In this document: positions 8,924-18,952 of the stretch, piece after piece
Position numbering within the stretch: the stretch's first letter is position 1
How the letters are laid out: every line of letters begins with the position of its first letter
From: Rapidithrix thailandica
GTDB lineage: Bacteria > Bacteroidota > Bacteroidia > Cytophagales > Flammeovirgaceae
Length of the DNA stretch: 64,000 bases
Assembly: GCF_039710355.1 (NCBI RefSeq)
Contig: NZ_JBDKWZ010000010.1
Location: 200,354-264,353 of the forward strand
Direction of reading: 5' to 3'
The notes under the pieces: model-generated
Told to the model about the DNA's origin: nothing
Database searches by the model: none
Seen by the model: the letters and a program-made list of their open reading frames with translations, nothing else
Translations under genes and position numbers: made by a program

Positions 8924-10426
8924 TCAACGAACCATTTGCTTAAAATCAATTGATAAAGGTTGTTCCTTCCGAAAGTCGTACAGGGTCAGTTGTTGCACTT
9001 CATAATACAATTGCCAAAGGGTATAGACAGCCCGAATGAACCCTTCCTGGGCGTCTTGCCGGGTTTGTGAAGCCGAATTGAGTTGAAGTACGTCTGTTTT
9101 GCCCAAAACAAAGCGCTTTTTGGTGAGTTCATAGGCTTGTTCAGCGATATCCGCGGCCTGTAAGGCACTGTTTACCAGTTTGTGCTGTAGGTTAAAATCG
9201 ATTACTTTTAGCGCTACTTTCTGCTCAAAGTCCAAGCGGGTCTGTTGTATTTCCAAGGTGGCTACTTCTTTTTGTTTTTCAGCCATCAGGCGTTGGCCTT
9301 TGCGCTGCCCCCAGTCTGCCAAGGGGATTTGCATACCTACCCGTACTTGTTGCCGGTTTGCCAAGTCCTGATAAGCTTGGTTCATTTCCGTTGCACTATT
9401 GTTCAGTCCGAAGCTGGCCATCAGGTTGGCATTTAAGCGGCTTTCTTTTCGGGCTTTGTCCAAATTGCGAGAGGCCTGAAGATTTTTTTCCTGTAAACCG
9501 ATCATTTCCGGATTATGCTGAATGGCCCGGGCAATGGCTTGGTCCACGGCTATCTGTTGGGGGAAGGCTCCTTTGGGTAATTCGGGTTGTATGGCGGTAT
9601 TTTCGTCATAACTCAAAAAAGAATTCAAATTAAACTGTGCTCGTTGGATGTGCTTTTCAGCTTGGGCCAGCGCAATATCGGCCTTAAACTTATTGAGCTC
9701 GAGGTTAAGTAGTTCTTCTTTAGGGATGGCGGCCAAGGCAAAGCGCTTCTTTCCGATTTGATAGAGTGTATCGGAGGTACTGCGGTTGTGTAGGGCAATT
9801 TCTTTTTGTGTATGGGCTAAAAGTACCTCAAAATAACGGGCGATGGCTTCCAAGTGAATTTGTTGGGAGTTTTCGATAAATTGTTGCCGGGCAAGTTGGT
9901 ATTGCAGTGGTTGTAAGCGTTTTTGCCATTTAAACTCATTAAAACCCAACAAGGGTTGGTGATAGGTAAGTTGTACGGGGCTGGCGTTATAGGCTGAAAA
10001 TTCCGGGCTGTTCAGGTTTTCCAAATGGCTTAATCCGGTGGAAAGTGACAAAGTTCCCCCGCTAAAGCCTAGGTTCTGACTGATATACACAGAGGAGTTT
10101 GCATAGTAAGTCTGTTGTTCCCGGAAGACATCTACATCGTTTTCCGGATCGTACCGCTGGATAAAGGAGCGGTTGTAATCCACAGGTGTAAGATCCAGTC
10201 CGATGTGTGGCAACAAGCTGGCTTTATAGGACCGGAATTGCCAATAGCCGGCTAGGTATTGATTATTGGCCCTCAATGCAATCAACGAATGGGTTTGGGC
10301 CCTTTCCAATACTTGATCCAAGGTTAAGGCACGGGTTTCTTGTTGGGAAAAGCAAGGCAAACTCAACATTAAGAGGGACAGTATGGTGTATGGTGTTTTG
10401 AAAAAATTTTCTTTTAAGGGTTTCAT
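8924..10426 (-). CDS. TolC-family outer-membrane efflux channel
   Basis: A 500-residue protein with a signal peptide (about residues 1-28, ending SLPCFSQQ) and the two repeated long-helix and strand halves of the outer-membrane efflux protein family. Typical pieces are TLDQVLERAQTHSL at the start, NPEMIGLQEKNLQASRNLDKARKE in the middle and AYELTKKRFVLGKTDVLQLNSA near the end. TolC-type trimers form the exit duct of tripartite pumps. The gene follows the RND gene at 10628 and the adaptor gene at 13861 on the same strand, giving the order adaptor-pump-channel. The gap to the RND gene holds a 160-base repeat. Confidence 0.92.
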   Translation of the reverse strand: MKPLKENFFKTPYTILSLLMLSLPCFSQQETRALTLDQVLERAQTHSLIALRANNQYLAGYWQFRSYKASLLPHIGLDLTPVDYNRSFIQRYDPENDVDVFREQQTYYANSSVYISQNLGFSGGTLSLSTGLSHLENLNSPEFSAYNASPVQLTYHQPLLGFNEFKWQKRLQPLQYQLARQQFIENSQQIHLEAIARYFEVLLAHTQKEIALHNRSTSDTLYQIGKKRFALAAIPKEELLNLELNKFKADIALAQAEKHIQRAQFNLNSFLSYDENTAIQPELPKGAFPQQIAVDQAIARAIQHNPEMIGLQEKNLQASRNLDKARKESRLNANLMASFGLNNSATEMNQAYQDLANRQQVRVGMQIPLADWGQRKGQRLMAEKQKEVATLEIQQTRLDFEQKVALKVIDFNLQHKLVNSALQAADIAEQAYELTKKRFVLGKTDVLQLNSASQTRQDAQEGFIRAVYTLWQLYYEVQQLTLYDFRKEQPLSIDFKQMVR

Positions 10427-10469
10427 AAATTAGGACTTGTTTAAAATGGTAGTCAATGACTCTGTTATT

Positions 10470-10629
10470 GAAGTGAATTAACCTTTTTCTTTTTCCTGAA
10501 AAATGCTTCAAACACGCTTCTTCTGTATTCCTTTTTTCAACAATAGCTTTGGCTATTCTCTTCAAAAAGTGCCTTGATCAGCCGGTTTGCTTCCATCTTC
10601 GGTCAAAAGCTATACGTTTAAACCTCTTC
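10470..10629 (-). repeat. 160-base dispersed repeat, copy 3 (inverted relative to the others)
   Basis: The reverse complement matches the repeats at 27030-27178 and 28404-28563 over the whole 160 bases with scattered differences. The ends read GAAGTG or GAAGAG on one side and CACTTC on the other, like short terminal inverted repeats. The middle carries AATAGCC-AAA-GCTATT-type dyad sequence. This copy reaches the stop codon of the RND gene at 10628. Confidence 0.8.
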
Positions 10630-13600
10630 ATTCCTTTCTTTTTCCCTTATTCAAATAATAATAACACAATGGGATAAAATATAAACTTACTAGCGTGCCT
10701 ATTGTCATTCCTCCGATGACAGCCAAAGCCAACGGTTTTTGCAAATCGACCCCCAAGCCTTGGCTGAACAGAAAGGGTAATAAAGCCAACACCGTTGTCA
10801 AGCTTGTCATCAATATGGGTTTTAGTCTGCGTTGTCCGGCGAGGGCCAAGGCTCGCAATAGTGAATAACCCTGACTACGGAGTTGGTTAATGGTGTCGAT
10901 TTTTAAAATGGAATCGTTGATGATAATCCCAGTCATCACGATAATCCCGATCATAGACATCAGGTTGATACTGGCTCCGAAAAGTTTCAGCATCAAAAAG
11001 GCTCCGAAAATATCGATTGGTACTTCCAATAGGACAATAAAAGGTAAAGTCAGTGACTCGAACTGGGAAGCCAGAATAAAATACAAGAGCATTAAGGAGA
11101 TACCGAGAATAATCAATAACTCACGGATCATTTCCCGGTTGGAAAAGAGACTTCCGGCAAAAGAAACTTCAAAGTGTTTGTCTTCTGTGACTACTTGTTG
11201 TATTTGCTTTATGATGCTTTCACTTTCTGCTTCCGACACATCCAGTTTTACTGGAAAAAATTCACCTTCCTGCCCGGCACGAAGGGTCTTTATATCTATT
11301 CCTTTGTCTTCGCGAAGCAAGTTACGCACCGGAATCATTTTACCTTTTTGATTTTCAATCTGCGTGTAGGATAGTACATCCCGGATCCTTTGGGGTTTTC
11401 CTCCCAGAATGACCGGGGTAAAGGCTTGATTTTCCGTAATCACCATGATTTTATTTTCGTTGAAAGCGCTTTTGATTTTTTGATGCAAAGCATCGAACGA
11501 CACATCGTAGGCAAGTAGTTTTACCGGGTCAGCTTTCAGGATCATATGTTCTTGCCAGGCAATGGGTGGTACGGAGTGACCTTTTAAGGTTTGTTGTAAT
11601 TTTCCATGCAAGTTTTCCAGAAATATGTTGTTTTGCGGGCCCTTTTGGACAGCCCGTAACCGGGCTACTAAGGGAGCTTCACTTTTCGAAAAAAGGAGAT
11701 TGAATAAATTACCGACCTCTTTAAATTCAGCTTGGGCTTGTGGAAATGTGCCGGCCAGGTACGCATTCAGGTTTTGTCGAAGCGTTTTTAGATCTTGGGA
11801 TTGAGGCACCTTGAAATACACTAAGGCTTCCGAAGGGCCCAGCTCATGGTTGCGGTCAAGTAAGTATTGTTGTTGGCCTACCCAACAGGTATTTTGGAGG
11901 GACAATTTCTTTGTCTGTTGCACCAACTTTTGGGTCCTCCGGTTATTTTCATCTAGGTGAATACGTTCGTTCCAGTCAATATGTAACAGTATTTCTTGTT
12001 GAGTGACGGGCGGAAGTTTTTCTTTATTTAATTGGGTATACAACCAAGTACAGCCAACCAACATGAGTAGAAAAATCCCCCATAACATATCCTGGTGGCG
12101 CATGGTCAGCCGGAAGCCTTTTTCGTAAAGACGTTCGTAATTGAGAAACCGAATCCTTTGTGATAAGGAAGTGCTTGTATGCGGTTTTTTCTGATAAAAA
12201 AACTTGAAATACACTGGCAATAACGTGACGGATACGGCTAGGGAAACTGACAAACCAATGGTAATGGAAATGGCTTGATCGTAAAACATGGCTCCGGAAA
12301 TTCCACTGAGAAAGATCAAGGGGATAAATACTGCACAGGTAGTCAATACGGAGCTCAATAAAGGGCGGAAAACTTCATTGGTTCCTTGTACACAAGCGTT
12401 GAGTAATTTGCCGTTTCGTTGGTATTGTTGGTTGATGTTATCGATTACGATAATGGAATTATCAATCATCATTCCAACCCCCAGTACCAGACCCGATAAG
12501 GAAATGATATTGATGGACAATCCGACCAAGTGAAAGAAGAGTAACGAGACGATCAGGGAAGCCGGAACGGATATACCGATAAGAATGGGGGATTTAAAAT
12601 CTTTTAAAAAGAAGAACATAATAACAAAAGCAAAAAGAGCCCCCCATACCAAGCTTTGCGTCAAGTTGTCGATGGAATAGTCCAAAAGAAGGGTTTGATC
12701 ACGAGTGATTTCGAAAGCTATATTTGGATAATCCCGTTCAAAATATCCGACTAATATGTGTAAGTTTTCTTTTAAAGAAGCCATTTGGGCATCCGATTGT
12801 TTAATCACGGCTAGGGACAGGGCATTTTTTCCATTGGCCGTCACCAGGCCTTTTCTTTTTTGCGGGTGTTCAATAACCTGTGCCAGATCTTTGAGTTGCA
12901 GCAAACGGCCTTCGAGTTTCAGATAGATTGCTTCAATATCTTGTTTGTTTTGTAGGGAAGAGGCAAAACGGATATTGTATTGGTATTGTCCGTCCCGGAT
13001 CAGGAGATTACCCAATTGTAAATTCATGCGTTTGATGCTTTGTTCCAGTTGGGAAAGGGTGAGGCCCAGCCCTTCTAGCTTGGATAGGTCAGGGAGGATT
13101 AACAACTCCGGAAATACCTGCCCGCTCATATCTACCAAGGCCACTTCGTTAAGCTGTTCGATGCGTTTTCGGATTACTTGACCGGCAAAATTACTCAGCT
13201 CTGCAAATTTTTGAGGAACGGGAAAACGCTCATTGTGAGTACGTATGTGAGCTGTTTCCTCTTTTAAGGTTAGGTTTAGGTAGAAGACGGGAATATCGCT
13301 TGCACTGGCTTTGACCACACGGGGGCGGTCCATATCCCGGGGAAGGTTATTCATTGAACGGTCGACCTTTTCATTGACTTCGATAAACGCAAAATCAATA
13401 TCGGTTCCATAATCAAACCGCAATTGAATGATGCCGTGTCCATCGCGGGTTTCGCTATGGATATCGTCCAGATGAGCGACTTGCATCAAGTTTTGCCGTA
13501 AGGGCCTGACTACCGAGCTTTCCAGCTCTCGGGCCGACAAGCCTTCTTTGCTGATCTGTACTGTGATTTCCGGAATATCAATATCTGGCATCAATGACAC

Positions 13601-13693
13601 AGGTAGTCGCATCACCGCTACCACTCCTAACACCAGAAGTGCTATATAGGTCATCGTTACGGCAATCGGGCGGGAAATTAAAAAGTGTACCAT
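10628..13693 (-). CDS. RND-family efflux permease (second of two)
   Basis: A protein of about 1,021 residues of the AcrB/HAE-type RND family. It opens with MVHFLISRPIAVTMTYIALLVLGV, the usual first helix, then has the FPVQ/PDIDIPEITVQ-like periplasmic entry (RLPVSLMPDIDIPEITV), the helix 4 motif MMIDNSIIVID, and a C-terminal helix bundle with MIGIIVMTGIIINDSILKID. It exports an unknown substrate with the adaptor gene upstream and the TolC-like gene downstream. The open frame extends to a TTG at 13732; the ATG at 13693 matches the family start better. Gaps to both neighbours are 130-200 bases. Confidence 0.93.
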   Translation of the reverse strand: MVHFLISRPIAVTMTYIALLVLGVVAVMRLPVSLMPDIDIPEITVQISKEGLSARELESSVVRPLRQNLMQVAHLDDIHSETRDGHGIIQLRFDYGTDIDFAFIEVNEKVDRSMNNLPRDMDRPRVVKASASDIPVFYLNLTLKEETAHIRTHNERFPVPQKFAELSNFAGQVIRKRIEQLNEVALVDMSGQVFPELLILPDLSKLEGLGLTLSQLEQSIKRMNLQLGNLLIRDGQYQYNIRFASSLQNKQDIEAIYLKLEGRLLQLKDLAQVIEHPQKRKGLVTANGKNALSLAVIKQSDAQMASLKENLHILVGYFERDYPNIAFEITRDQTLLLDYSIDNLTQSLVWGALFAFVIMFFFLKDFKSPILIGISVPASLIVSLLFFHLVGLSINIISLSGLVLGVGMMIDNSIIVIDNINQQYQRNGKLLNACVQGTNEVFRPLLSSVLTTCAVFIPLIFLSGISGAMFYDQAISITIGLSVSLAVSVTLLPVYFKFFYQKKPHTSTSLSQRIRFLNYERLYEKGFRLTMRHQDMLWGIFLLMLVGCTWLYTQLNKEKLPPVTQQEILLHIDWNERIHLDENNRRTQKLVQQTKKLSLQNTCWVGQQQYLLDRNHELGPSEALVYFKVPQSQDLKTLRQNLNAYLAGTFPQAQAEFKEVGNLFNLLFSKSEAPLVARLRAVQKGPQNNIFLENLHGKLQQTLKGHSVPPIAWQEHMILKADPVKLLAYDVSFDALHQKIKSAFNENKIMVITENQAFTPVILGGKPQRIRDVLSYTQIENQKGKMIPVRNLLREDKGIDIKTLRAGQEGEFFPVKLDVSEAESESIIKQIQQVVTEDKHFEVSFAGSLFSNREMIRELLIILGISLMLLYFILASQFESLTLPFIVLLEVPIDIFGAFLMLKLFGASINLMSMIGIIVMTGIIINDSILKIDTINQLRSQGYSLLRALALAGQRRLKPILMTSLTTVLALLPFLFSQGLGVDLQKPLALAVIGGMTIGTLVSLYFIPLCYYYLNKGKRKE

Positions 13694-13860
13694 TTTTTCA
13701 GCGCTCAGGATACAAGTTTTGGATTTGGTCAACTATATAAAAGGCAAATTGACAGGCCTTTTGAGATACGGTACTATTATGAATCATTGAGGTAGCGGAG
13801 TTAAATGAACATTTTATCCTCAAGAACAATTTTTACAAACCTTTCATGAATGTTAACCGA

Positions 13861-14952
13861 TTACTGATGACTGTTCCCCGTTTCACTGATTTTTACCTGC
13901 GATTCATGGGCCAGGTTTAGGTTTCCGGAAATGATTACGGTATCTCCGGCTTGGAGGGGGGAATTTTTTTCGGGGTGGGGAATGATGGCGTAGGAATGGC
14001 TGTTTTCAAAAACGGTTTGTACATAATTCCAATAGGCTTTTCCTTCTTTAATACTAAAAATAACCTCCTGGTTTTGCCGGAGAACTACGGCTGATTTGGG
14101 GACTACCAGTTGCTTGTTGACTTGGTTTTCAATCATCACTTTTACATTCATTCCTTCGAGTAGCCCTCCCGTATTGCGTACCCGGGCTTTTACACTGACG
14201 AGGCCGTTTTCGTCTACTACCGGGTTGATTTCCGTTACCTGACCCTTGAAGGTTTGATCCAGGGAAAAGGGCTGGATCTTTACGTGTTGCTTCAGGCGAA
14301 TGTCCTTGATTTCCGCTTCGATAATCTGGAATTCCACTTCGAATTCCGAATCATCGATCAGGGTGCAAAAGGCCGGGGTTTCCCCTGAATTAGGACGCTC
14401 GTACAGCTTGGCTTGAAGGTTGGCAATTTTTCCGGCAAAAGGTGCTGTGAGTACTGTGCCTTGATAAGCTTCCCGGGCATCGTTAAGGCTTTGTTGGGCT
14501 TCGGCATATCCCGAGCGGATACGGGCAATCTCCATTAGTTCCATGGGGACGTTACTACTGTCTTTTAAATCGTACCCCTGGCCGATTAGAAAATCGGCCA
14601 ACTCCAAGCGGGCTTTTTGGAGGTTCATTTGAGCCCTTTCCAAATCTTGTTTTTGCTTTGTTTGACGCAACTGAACGATGATACTTCCTTTCCGCACTTG
14701 CATTCCGTTTTTTACCGGAAGGAGTTCAATCGGTTCGTTTAGGGCAAAGTTCAAATCACTTTTGCGTAAGGCTCTTAACTTTCCATTACTGACTAGTTCT
14801 TTCTGAAAATCCTGTTCTTTCAGCATTTGAATGACCACCAGGTTTTGTTCTTTCAGATAGGTTTTTTTATTGGGATCGTCTTTAAGCTCTTCTGCTTGAT
14901 GGGTACATCCCCATAGAACAAGGAATAAAAGACTATGGCAATAGTAGTTCAT
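13861..14952 (-). CDS. RND efflux adaptor (membrane fusion protein), lipoprotein
   Basis: A protein of about 363 residues of the HlyD/AcrA adaptor family that links the RND pump to the TolC-like channel in the periplasm. From the ATG at 14952 the N-terminus is MNYYCHSLLFLVLWGC, a good lipoprotein signal; a GTG 45 bases upstream is a less likely start. Visible pieces are a split barrel-sandwich (lipoyl-like) domain (GMQVRKGSIIVQLRQ and GTVLTAPFAGKIANL), the helical hairpin between them, and a beta-barrel part (VKIQPFSLDQTFKGQVTEINPVVDENGLVSVKARV). It is the first gene of the adaptor-RND-TolC set. Confidence 0.9.
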   Translation of the reverse strand: MNYYCHSLLFLVLWGCTHQAEELKDDPNKKTYLKEQNLVVIQMLKEQDFQKELVSNGKLRALRKSDLNFALNEPIELLPVKNGMQVRKGSIIVQLRQTKQKQDLERAQMNLQKARLELADFLIGQGYDLKDSSNVPMELMEIARIRSGYAEAQQSLNDAREAYQGTVLTAPFAGKIANLQAKLYERPNSGETPAFCTLIDDSEFEVEFQIIEAEIKDIRLKQHVKIQPFSLDQTFKGQVTEINPVVDENGLVSVKARVRNTGGLLEGMNVKVMIENQVNKQLVVPKSAVVLRQNQEVIFSIKEGKAYWNYVQTVFENSHSYAIIPHPEKNSPLQAGDTVIISGNLNLAHESQVKISETGNSHQ

Positions 14953-15089
14953 AGGTTTGTTGTGTTTGTTTGAAGATAGGAGAAGTGTTTGTTTCACATA
15001 GTGTTGATTGAGTAAAACTCCCCCTTGGGGTAATTCATTATTGACTCCTTAATGTAAAGCTTGAGTTAGCTAACAATCGGTATAAATAT

Positions 15090-16310
15090 TCAATATATAA
15101 TTTTCAAAAATCTTTTCCAACGAATTCCCTGGGAACCGGTAGAAAAAATAACCATAGCGGCTTTGCCTACGATGTAGGACTCCGGTACAAAGCCCCAAAA
15201 GCGACTGTCCATAGAAGAGGGGCGGTTGTCGCCCATAGTGAAGTAATAATTTTGTCGGAAGGTGTAGGTAGTGACCTCCTGTTCATCCTGATAGTATTTT
15301 CCTTCCCGCTGCTCAATACCTGCTTTTTCGAAATAATCCAGAGCTTTTTTGTACAAGGCAAAAGTGGAAGGGTTGAGAGGGATTTTCATGTCCTTTTGAG
15401 GAATGATCAAAGGCCCTAGGTTGTCCGGACTCCATAAAAATTGCTTGTTCCAGGGGTAGGTTTTGGCCACGGTATCCGCTGGAGCGACTTCCCTGGTAAT
15501 CGTATCCACACAAGCTGCCCGGGCCAGTTGTCTTTTTTGCGCTGTCGTTAAGGTGAGCGAAACCGTGTTTTTCTCTTTTCTGCTTCGGTAGCCAAAATAG
15601 GGGATCGCCAGGCTATCCAATTGCCGGTGAAAAGCTGTTGCCTGATGGTAAGAGACATCGTATATGGCCTTCATACCTTCAGGAGCAGCTATTGTTTGCC
15701 GGTTGGTGAGTATTTCTCCGTTGACAATCTGCAAAGTGTCTCCCGGTAAGGCCGTACAACGTTTGACAAAAAAGGACTTTTCGTCATCGGGATAATTGAA
15801 GACCATCACGTCCCCCTGGGCCACTCGGGCAATGCCGTTGAGGCGATGGTAATCCCAGTGCGTTTCAGCCCGGGCTTCGGGCGGCATTACTAGGAAAAAA
15901 GCCACGTTTAACCAGGGGATTTCCAAAGGAGATTGAGGCAGGCGCGGCCCGTAATTCAACTTGCTGACCACAACCCGGTCGCCTGGCAACAAGGTATTTT
16001 CCATCGAACCGCTGGGAATATGATATACCTCCACCAAAAACACCCTGGCAGCAATGCTGGCACAAAACACCAAGGCAAACATCCCCAAAGCGTACAGTTT
16101 CGGGTGCCTTCTCAACCACCGTACCGACCGCCAATTGGCGGTAAACAACAGGTAAGCCCCGGCAAAAAACAAGGCCAGTAAGAAAAGCCAGAATAGGCCC
16201 AAGGTGAGAAAGAGGAGAGCAATGGCCAGTAAGCCCATTCCCAGGCGGGGTAATTGCAGCGTTCTTTTGATGAAGGTTGATAGGTTTTTTTGAGTGTTTT
16301 TGGCTGGCAT
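15090..16310 (-). CDS. lepB: Signal peptidase I (S26)
   Basis: A 406-residue inner-membrane protease that removes signal peptides from exported proteins. The first 90 residues hold three or so membrane helices. The catalytic Ser is residue 102 in IPSGSMENTLLPGD and the general-base Lys is residue 183 in FFVKRCTALPGD; the family's GDNRPSSMDSR box is near residue 360. The protein is longer than E. coli LepB and has an insert between these boxes, as often in Bacteroidota. It lies 87 bases downstream of a transglutaminase-like gene, and a decayed copy of its first part lies downstream of the second transglutaminase-like gene (25140-25330). That repeated linkage suggests it belongs to the peptide-export unit described in the findings. 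Confidence 0.93.
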   Translation of the reverse strand: MPAKNTQKNLSTFIKRTLQLPRLGMGLLAIALLFLTLGLFWLFLLALFFAGAYLLFTANWRSVRWLRRHPKLYALGMFALVFCASIAARVFLVEVYHIPSGSMENTLLPGDRVVVSKLNYGPRLPQSPLEIPWLNVAFFLVMPPEARAETHWDYHRLNGIARVAQGDVMVFNYPDDEKSFFVKRCTALPGDTLQIVNGEILTNRQTIAAPEGMKAIYDVSYHQATAFHRQLDSLAIPYFGYRSRKEKNTVSLTLTTAQKRQLARAACVDTITREVAPADTVAKTYPWNKQFLWSPDNLGPLIIPQKDMKIPLNPSTFALYKKALDYFEKAGIEQREGKYYQDEQEVTTYTFRQNYYFTMGDNRPSSMDSRFWGFVPESYIVGKAAMVIFSTGSQGIRWKRFLKIIY

Positions 16311-16397
16311 GGCGGTGTATGTTTTGATGATTACTTGTAACCCTTTTGGCGAACAGAAACGAAAATTCTTCCTGTTTTTATTGATAAGCCCGGTTGC

Positions 16398-18005
16398 TTA
16401 ATGCCAGATCATATGCGTTTGCTCTCCTTCTACCTTATGGATGATAAATATTCTTCCTGTGGGATCTCCGTCACATTGCAAGCGAAAGTATCCGTTGCGG
16501 GGAGCATTTGCAAAAGCGATTTCGGAGGAGGTCGCTTTTTGACGGCCTAAACTTTCCCATTGGTTGTTTTTCCAGTAAAACAGTTCGTAGTCCTTTCCCG
16601 GATGGACTGCATTACTGTCGTCTGCTCCACTAAGCCAAGGTCCCCAGCGATCGGCCCGAAGGCTGACGGTGGAGTCTGAAGAAGGCTCCAGAGAAGTCAT
16701 TCGTCCGTCAGGTAACAAGTGGAAAGGAGGACCGGCCGGGGAATATGTACCATTGTAAAACATCGGGCGATAAATGATATTGGCTCCCATCTCCGAAAAA
16801 CGGGTTCGTCCGTCTTGTTCTATGGGACTCCAATGCACAGCTTTCCAGGTGCCCGAATTAAACACACATAGGTAGACAAAGCGGCTTTCGGGAGTAGGGT
16901 TTTCTTCCAGGCGTAAGGTGAGGTCATAGGTTTGGGTGTATTCAGCTGTGACATCCGTAAAGGTGCCGGAGTTCAAAAATGGCGGTATCGTTTCTTCTGC
17001 TGTTTTGATATGGGCCAGGCTGTTTGCATTAAATTGAAAGGTGGAGCGGTATACCTTGGCCAGTCCCTTATACCCCATATAACTGTGCTTAGGTTCATCG
17101 GCTTGGGAATACTCCGGAGAAGCTTCTGTGCCCATAAATGGCAGAAAGGTGTTGTCTTTTGCAAGTACCACGTTCCAATTGTGACCACTGTTCCAGCGCC
17201 CCCAATAGGGAACAAAATCACTGCCTATGGGGATTCCCATGGCCCGCATGGCATACATAGCCATAGTACTCATGTCCTCACAATTGCCCCGTTGCTGCTC
17301 CAGTAATTTCTCCAATGACAGGCGGGCCGGGTATTCGTAGAACAAGCTGTTGAATGAAAACCAGCTTTTTAACTTTTCATTGATCTGCGTACAGGCTTCC
17401 ACCGGGTCCTCGGGTACTTTTAGGGAATCCCCGAGCCAACGGTATTGCTCAAACATTTTTTGTCGCCAATGCAGAGTGGGAGGCTCTGTCTTACAGCGGT
17501 AGGGCAAAATGAATTCACAAAACTGCTCAAAGGTTACATGCGCTGCCCAGGGTTGTTGCCAGGCCTGAAAAGCCCCATCGATATTGCGGATTAAAAACTC
17601 GGAAGAAAGGCTGGTGAGGTCATTCGAAAAGTGGGTTACAGGCTGTACCGAACCGTACAGGCTTTCCAAAGAGTCCCTTGCTTGCCGCATTCCTTTGCGG
17701 TCCTCATAGGCCAGCATATCAAAGTTTGCTCTGGTATTGTTCCATATAACCTCCACGGTACCGTGGTATGCCATGTTTTCCAATAAGAAATAAGCCGCTT
17801 TCAGTTTCAGGCTGTCCTCCGGGTTTTGGTAATGTTCGATCACCTTCTGCAGTTCGTCACGGTGGGCCTCAGTCGCTGCTAACATTGTGCGGACCTTTTC
17901 GGGCACCGGATGAAAGTAATTGGCGATGGCGCTGCGATAACGGTACACAAAGGAACTGAGGCAAAGGAAGAGAAGTAGGGTTAGTAAGTAAGTGGGTTTT
18001 TTCAT
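16398..18005 (-). CDS. Transglutaminase-like protein, catalytic Asp not conserved
   Basis: A 535-residue exported or membrane-anchored protein with one N-terminal hydrophobic segment (residues 5-20). A transglutaminase/protease-like core sits around residues 225-320, with Cys242 in QRGNCEDM and His275 in NSGHNWNVV. The third triad position, an Asp in the sister gene (WFDGTY), reads FMGTE here, with Met291. The C-terminal 200 residues are beta-rich. The first 78 residues are nearly identical to the paralogue at 25342, while the rest is much more diverged. It is followed by lepB and preceded by a thioredoxin-like gene. The reaction is unknown; peptide cleavage, cross-linking or loss of activity are all possible. 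Confidence 0.8.
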   Translation of the reverse strand: MKKPTYLLTLLLFLCLSSFVYRYRSAIANYFHPVPEKVRTMLAATEAHRDELQKVIEHYQNPEDSLKLKAAYFLLENMAYHGTVEVIWNNTRANFDMLAYEDRKGMRQARDSLESLYGSVQPVTHFSNDLTSLSSEFLIRNIDGAFQAWQQPWAAHVTFEQFCEFILPYRCKTEPPTLHWRQKMFEQYRWLGDSLKVPEDPVEACTQINEKLKSWFSFNSLFYEYPARLSLEKLLEQQRGNCEDMSTMAMYAMRAMGIPIGSDFVPYWGRWNSGHNWNVVLAKDNTFLPFMGTEASPEYSQADEPKHSYMGYKGLAKVYRSTFQFNANSLAHIKTAEETIPPFLNSGTFTDVTAEYTQTYDLTLRLEENPTPESRFVYLCVFNSGTWKAVHWSPIEQDGRTRFSEMGANIIYRPMFYNGTYSPAGPPFHLLPDGRMTSLEPSSDSTVSLRADRWGPWLSGADDSNAVHPGKDYELFYWKNNQWESLGRQKATSSEIAFANAPRNGYFRLQCDGDPTGRIFIIHKVEGEQTHMIWH

Positions 18006-18280
18006 GGAAATAGTTTGAACTTAACTGAATTTCGGGAAATACCTTAAGTAAAAGTGTCTAAATAATCAATAAATATGAGTGGAAATTTTAGCTGTCTTTA
18101 GAGATGAAAGGTATCTATGTTCATTTATGGAAAATAATAGAGATTATTACGAATGATTGATTAAAGGGGTATTTTTTCTAAGCTTGTGCAAGGCACAGCC
18201 TATCAAAAAAACGCCCTGCCTTTTATCGGTTCCCCTTATAATATTTGATTTGTAATAACCTCTAATTAATAATTATTTTT

Positions 18281-18943
18281 TCAACTTTTCAATAGCTTTT
18301 TCTTAATTCCTAAATAGTATTCCTTTGAAAGGAAGGGCAGTTCTTTCGTAGGGACAAAAACAGAATGCATAATTAGGTTAGTTTCAGCAATAAATATATA
18401 AGGCAAAAAATGTTGCTCGAGAGGAAGAAAACTTAATTGTTTTTCTGTCAAGGTATAAACAGGAAATGGTATTTGATATTCTTTTAATAAAAAATGTAAT
18501 GTCCTCTCTTCATAAGAGGTAGCAATTATACAAATATTTTGAATTCCTGTTGAATCCGAAAGGCTTTTTAAGTTTAACAATTCCTGTTTGATGCAAATAT
18601 CACAGTGTTTATTAGATATTCTAAAAAAGAGTTTTTTTTCGTGTAACACCTCTTTTATATTGAGCGTTTTTTTACTTTTAAAATGGGTAAGATTTAAATT
18701 GCTGTCCAGCTTTATACCTTCATTTTCAAGTTGATTTTTTAAATTATACCTGATGATTTCCACCTCTGTCTTTTTTTGCTGGAGCATTGATGAAGTTGCT
18801 ATAAGTTTATTTTCAAGTTGTTTTATTTTAGCATATGTAGTAAACACTGCGAGAACGGAAAAACAAAACAATAAGAACAAGAACAGTTTTTTTAATATTT
18901 CTTTGTAATTATTTGATACTTGAAAGTTCGTTTTAGTACTCAT
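18281..18943 (-). CDS. Membrane-anchored thioredoxin-like protein (CxxC)
   Basis: A 220-residue protein with a short cytoplasmic N-terminus, one membrane helix (residues about 20-38), a predicted coiled-coil stretch rich in K, E, L and Q (about 38-75), and a thioredoxin-like domain with CDIC at residues 114-117. The order suggests a tethered periplasmic thiol-disulphide protein. It starts 9 bases after the stop of the propeller gene upstream, so the two are one transcript. It probably acts on the Cys-rich peptide encoded two genes upstream (inference). Similarity to typical TlpA/ResA proteins is weak outside the CxxC region. Confidence 0.7.
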   Translation of the reverse strand: MSTKTNFQVSNNYKEILKKLFLFLLFCFSVLAVFTTYAKIKQLENKLIATSSMLQQKKTEVEIIRYNLKNQLENEGIKLDSNLNLTHFKSKKTLNIKEVLHEKKLFFRISNKHCDICIKQELLNLKSLSDSTGIQNICIIATSYEERTLHFLLKEYQIPFPVYTLTEKQLSFLPLEQHFLPYIFIAETNLIMHSVFVPTKELPFLSKEYYLGIKKKLLKS

Positions 18944-18952
18944 TTTTTAGTA

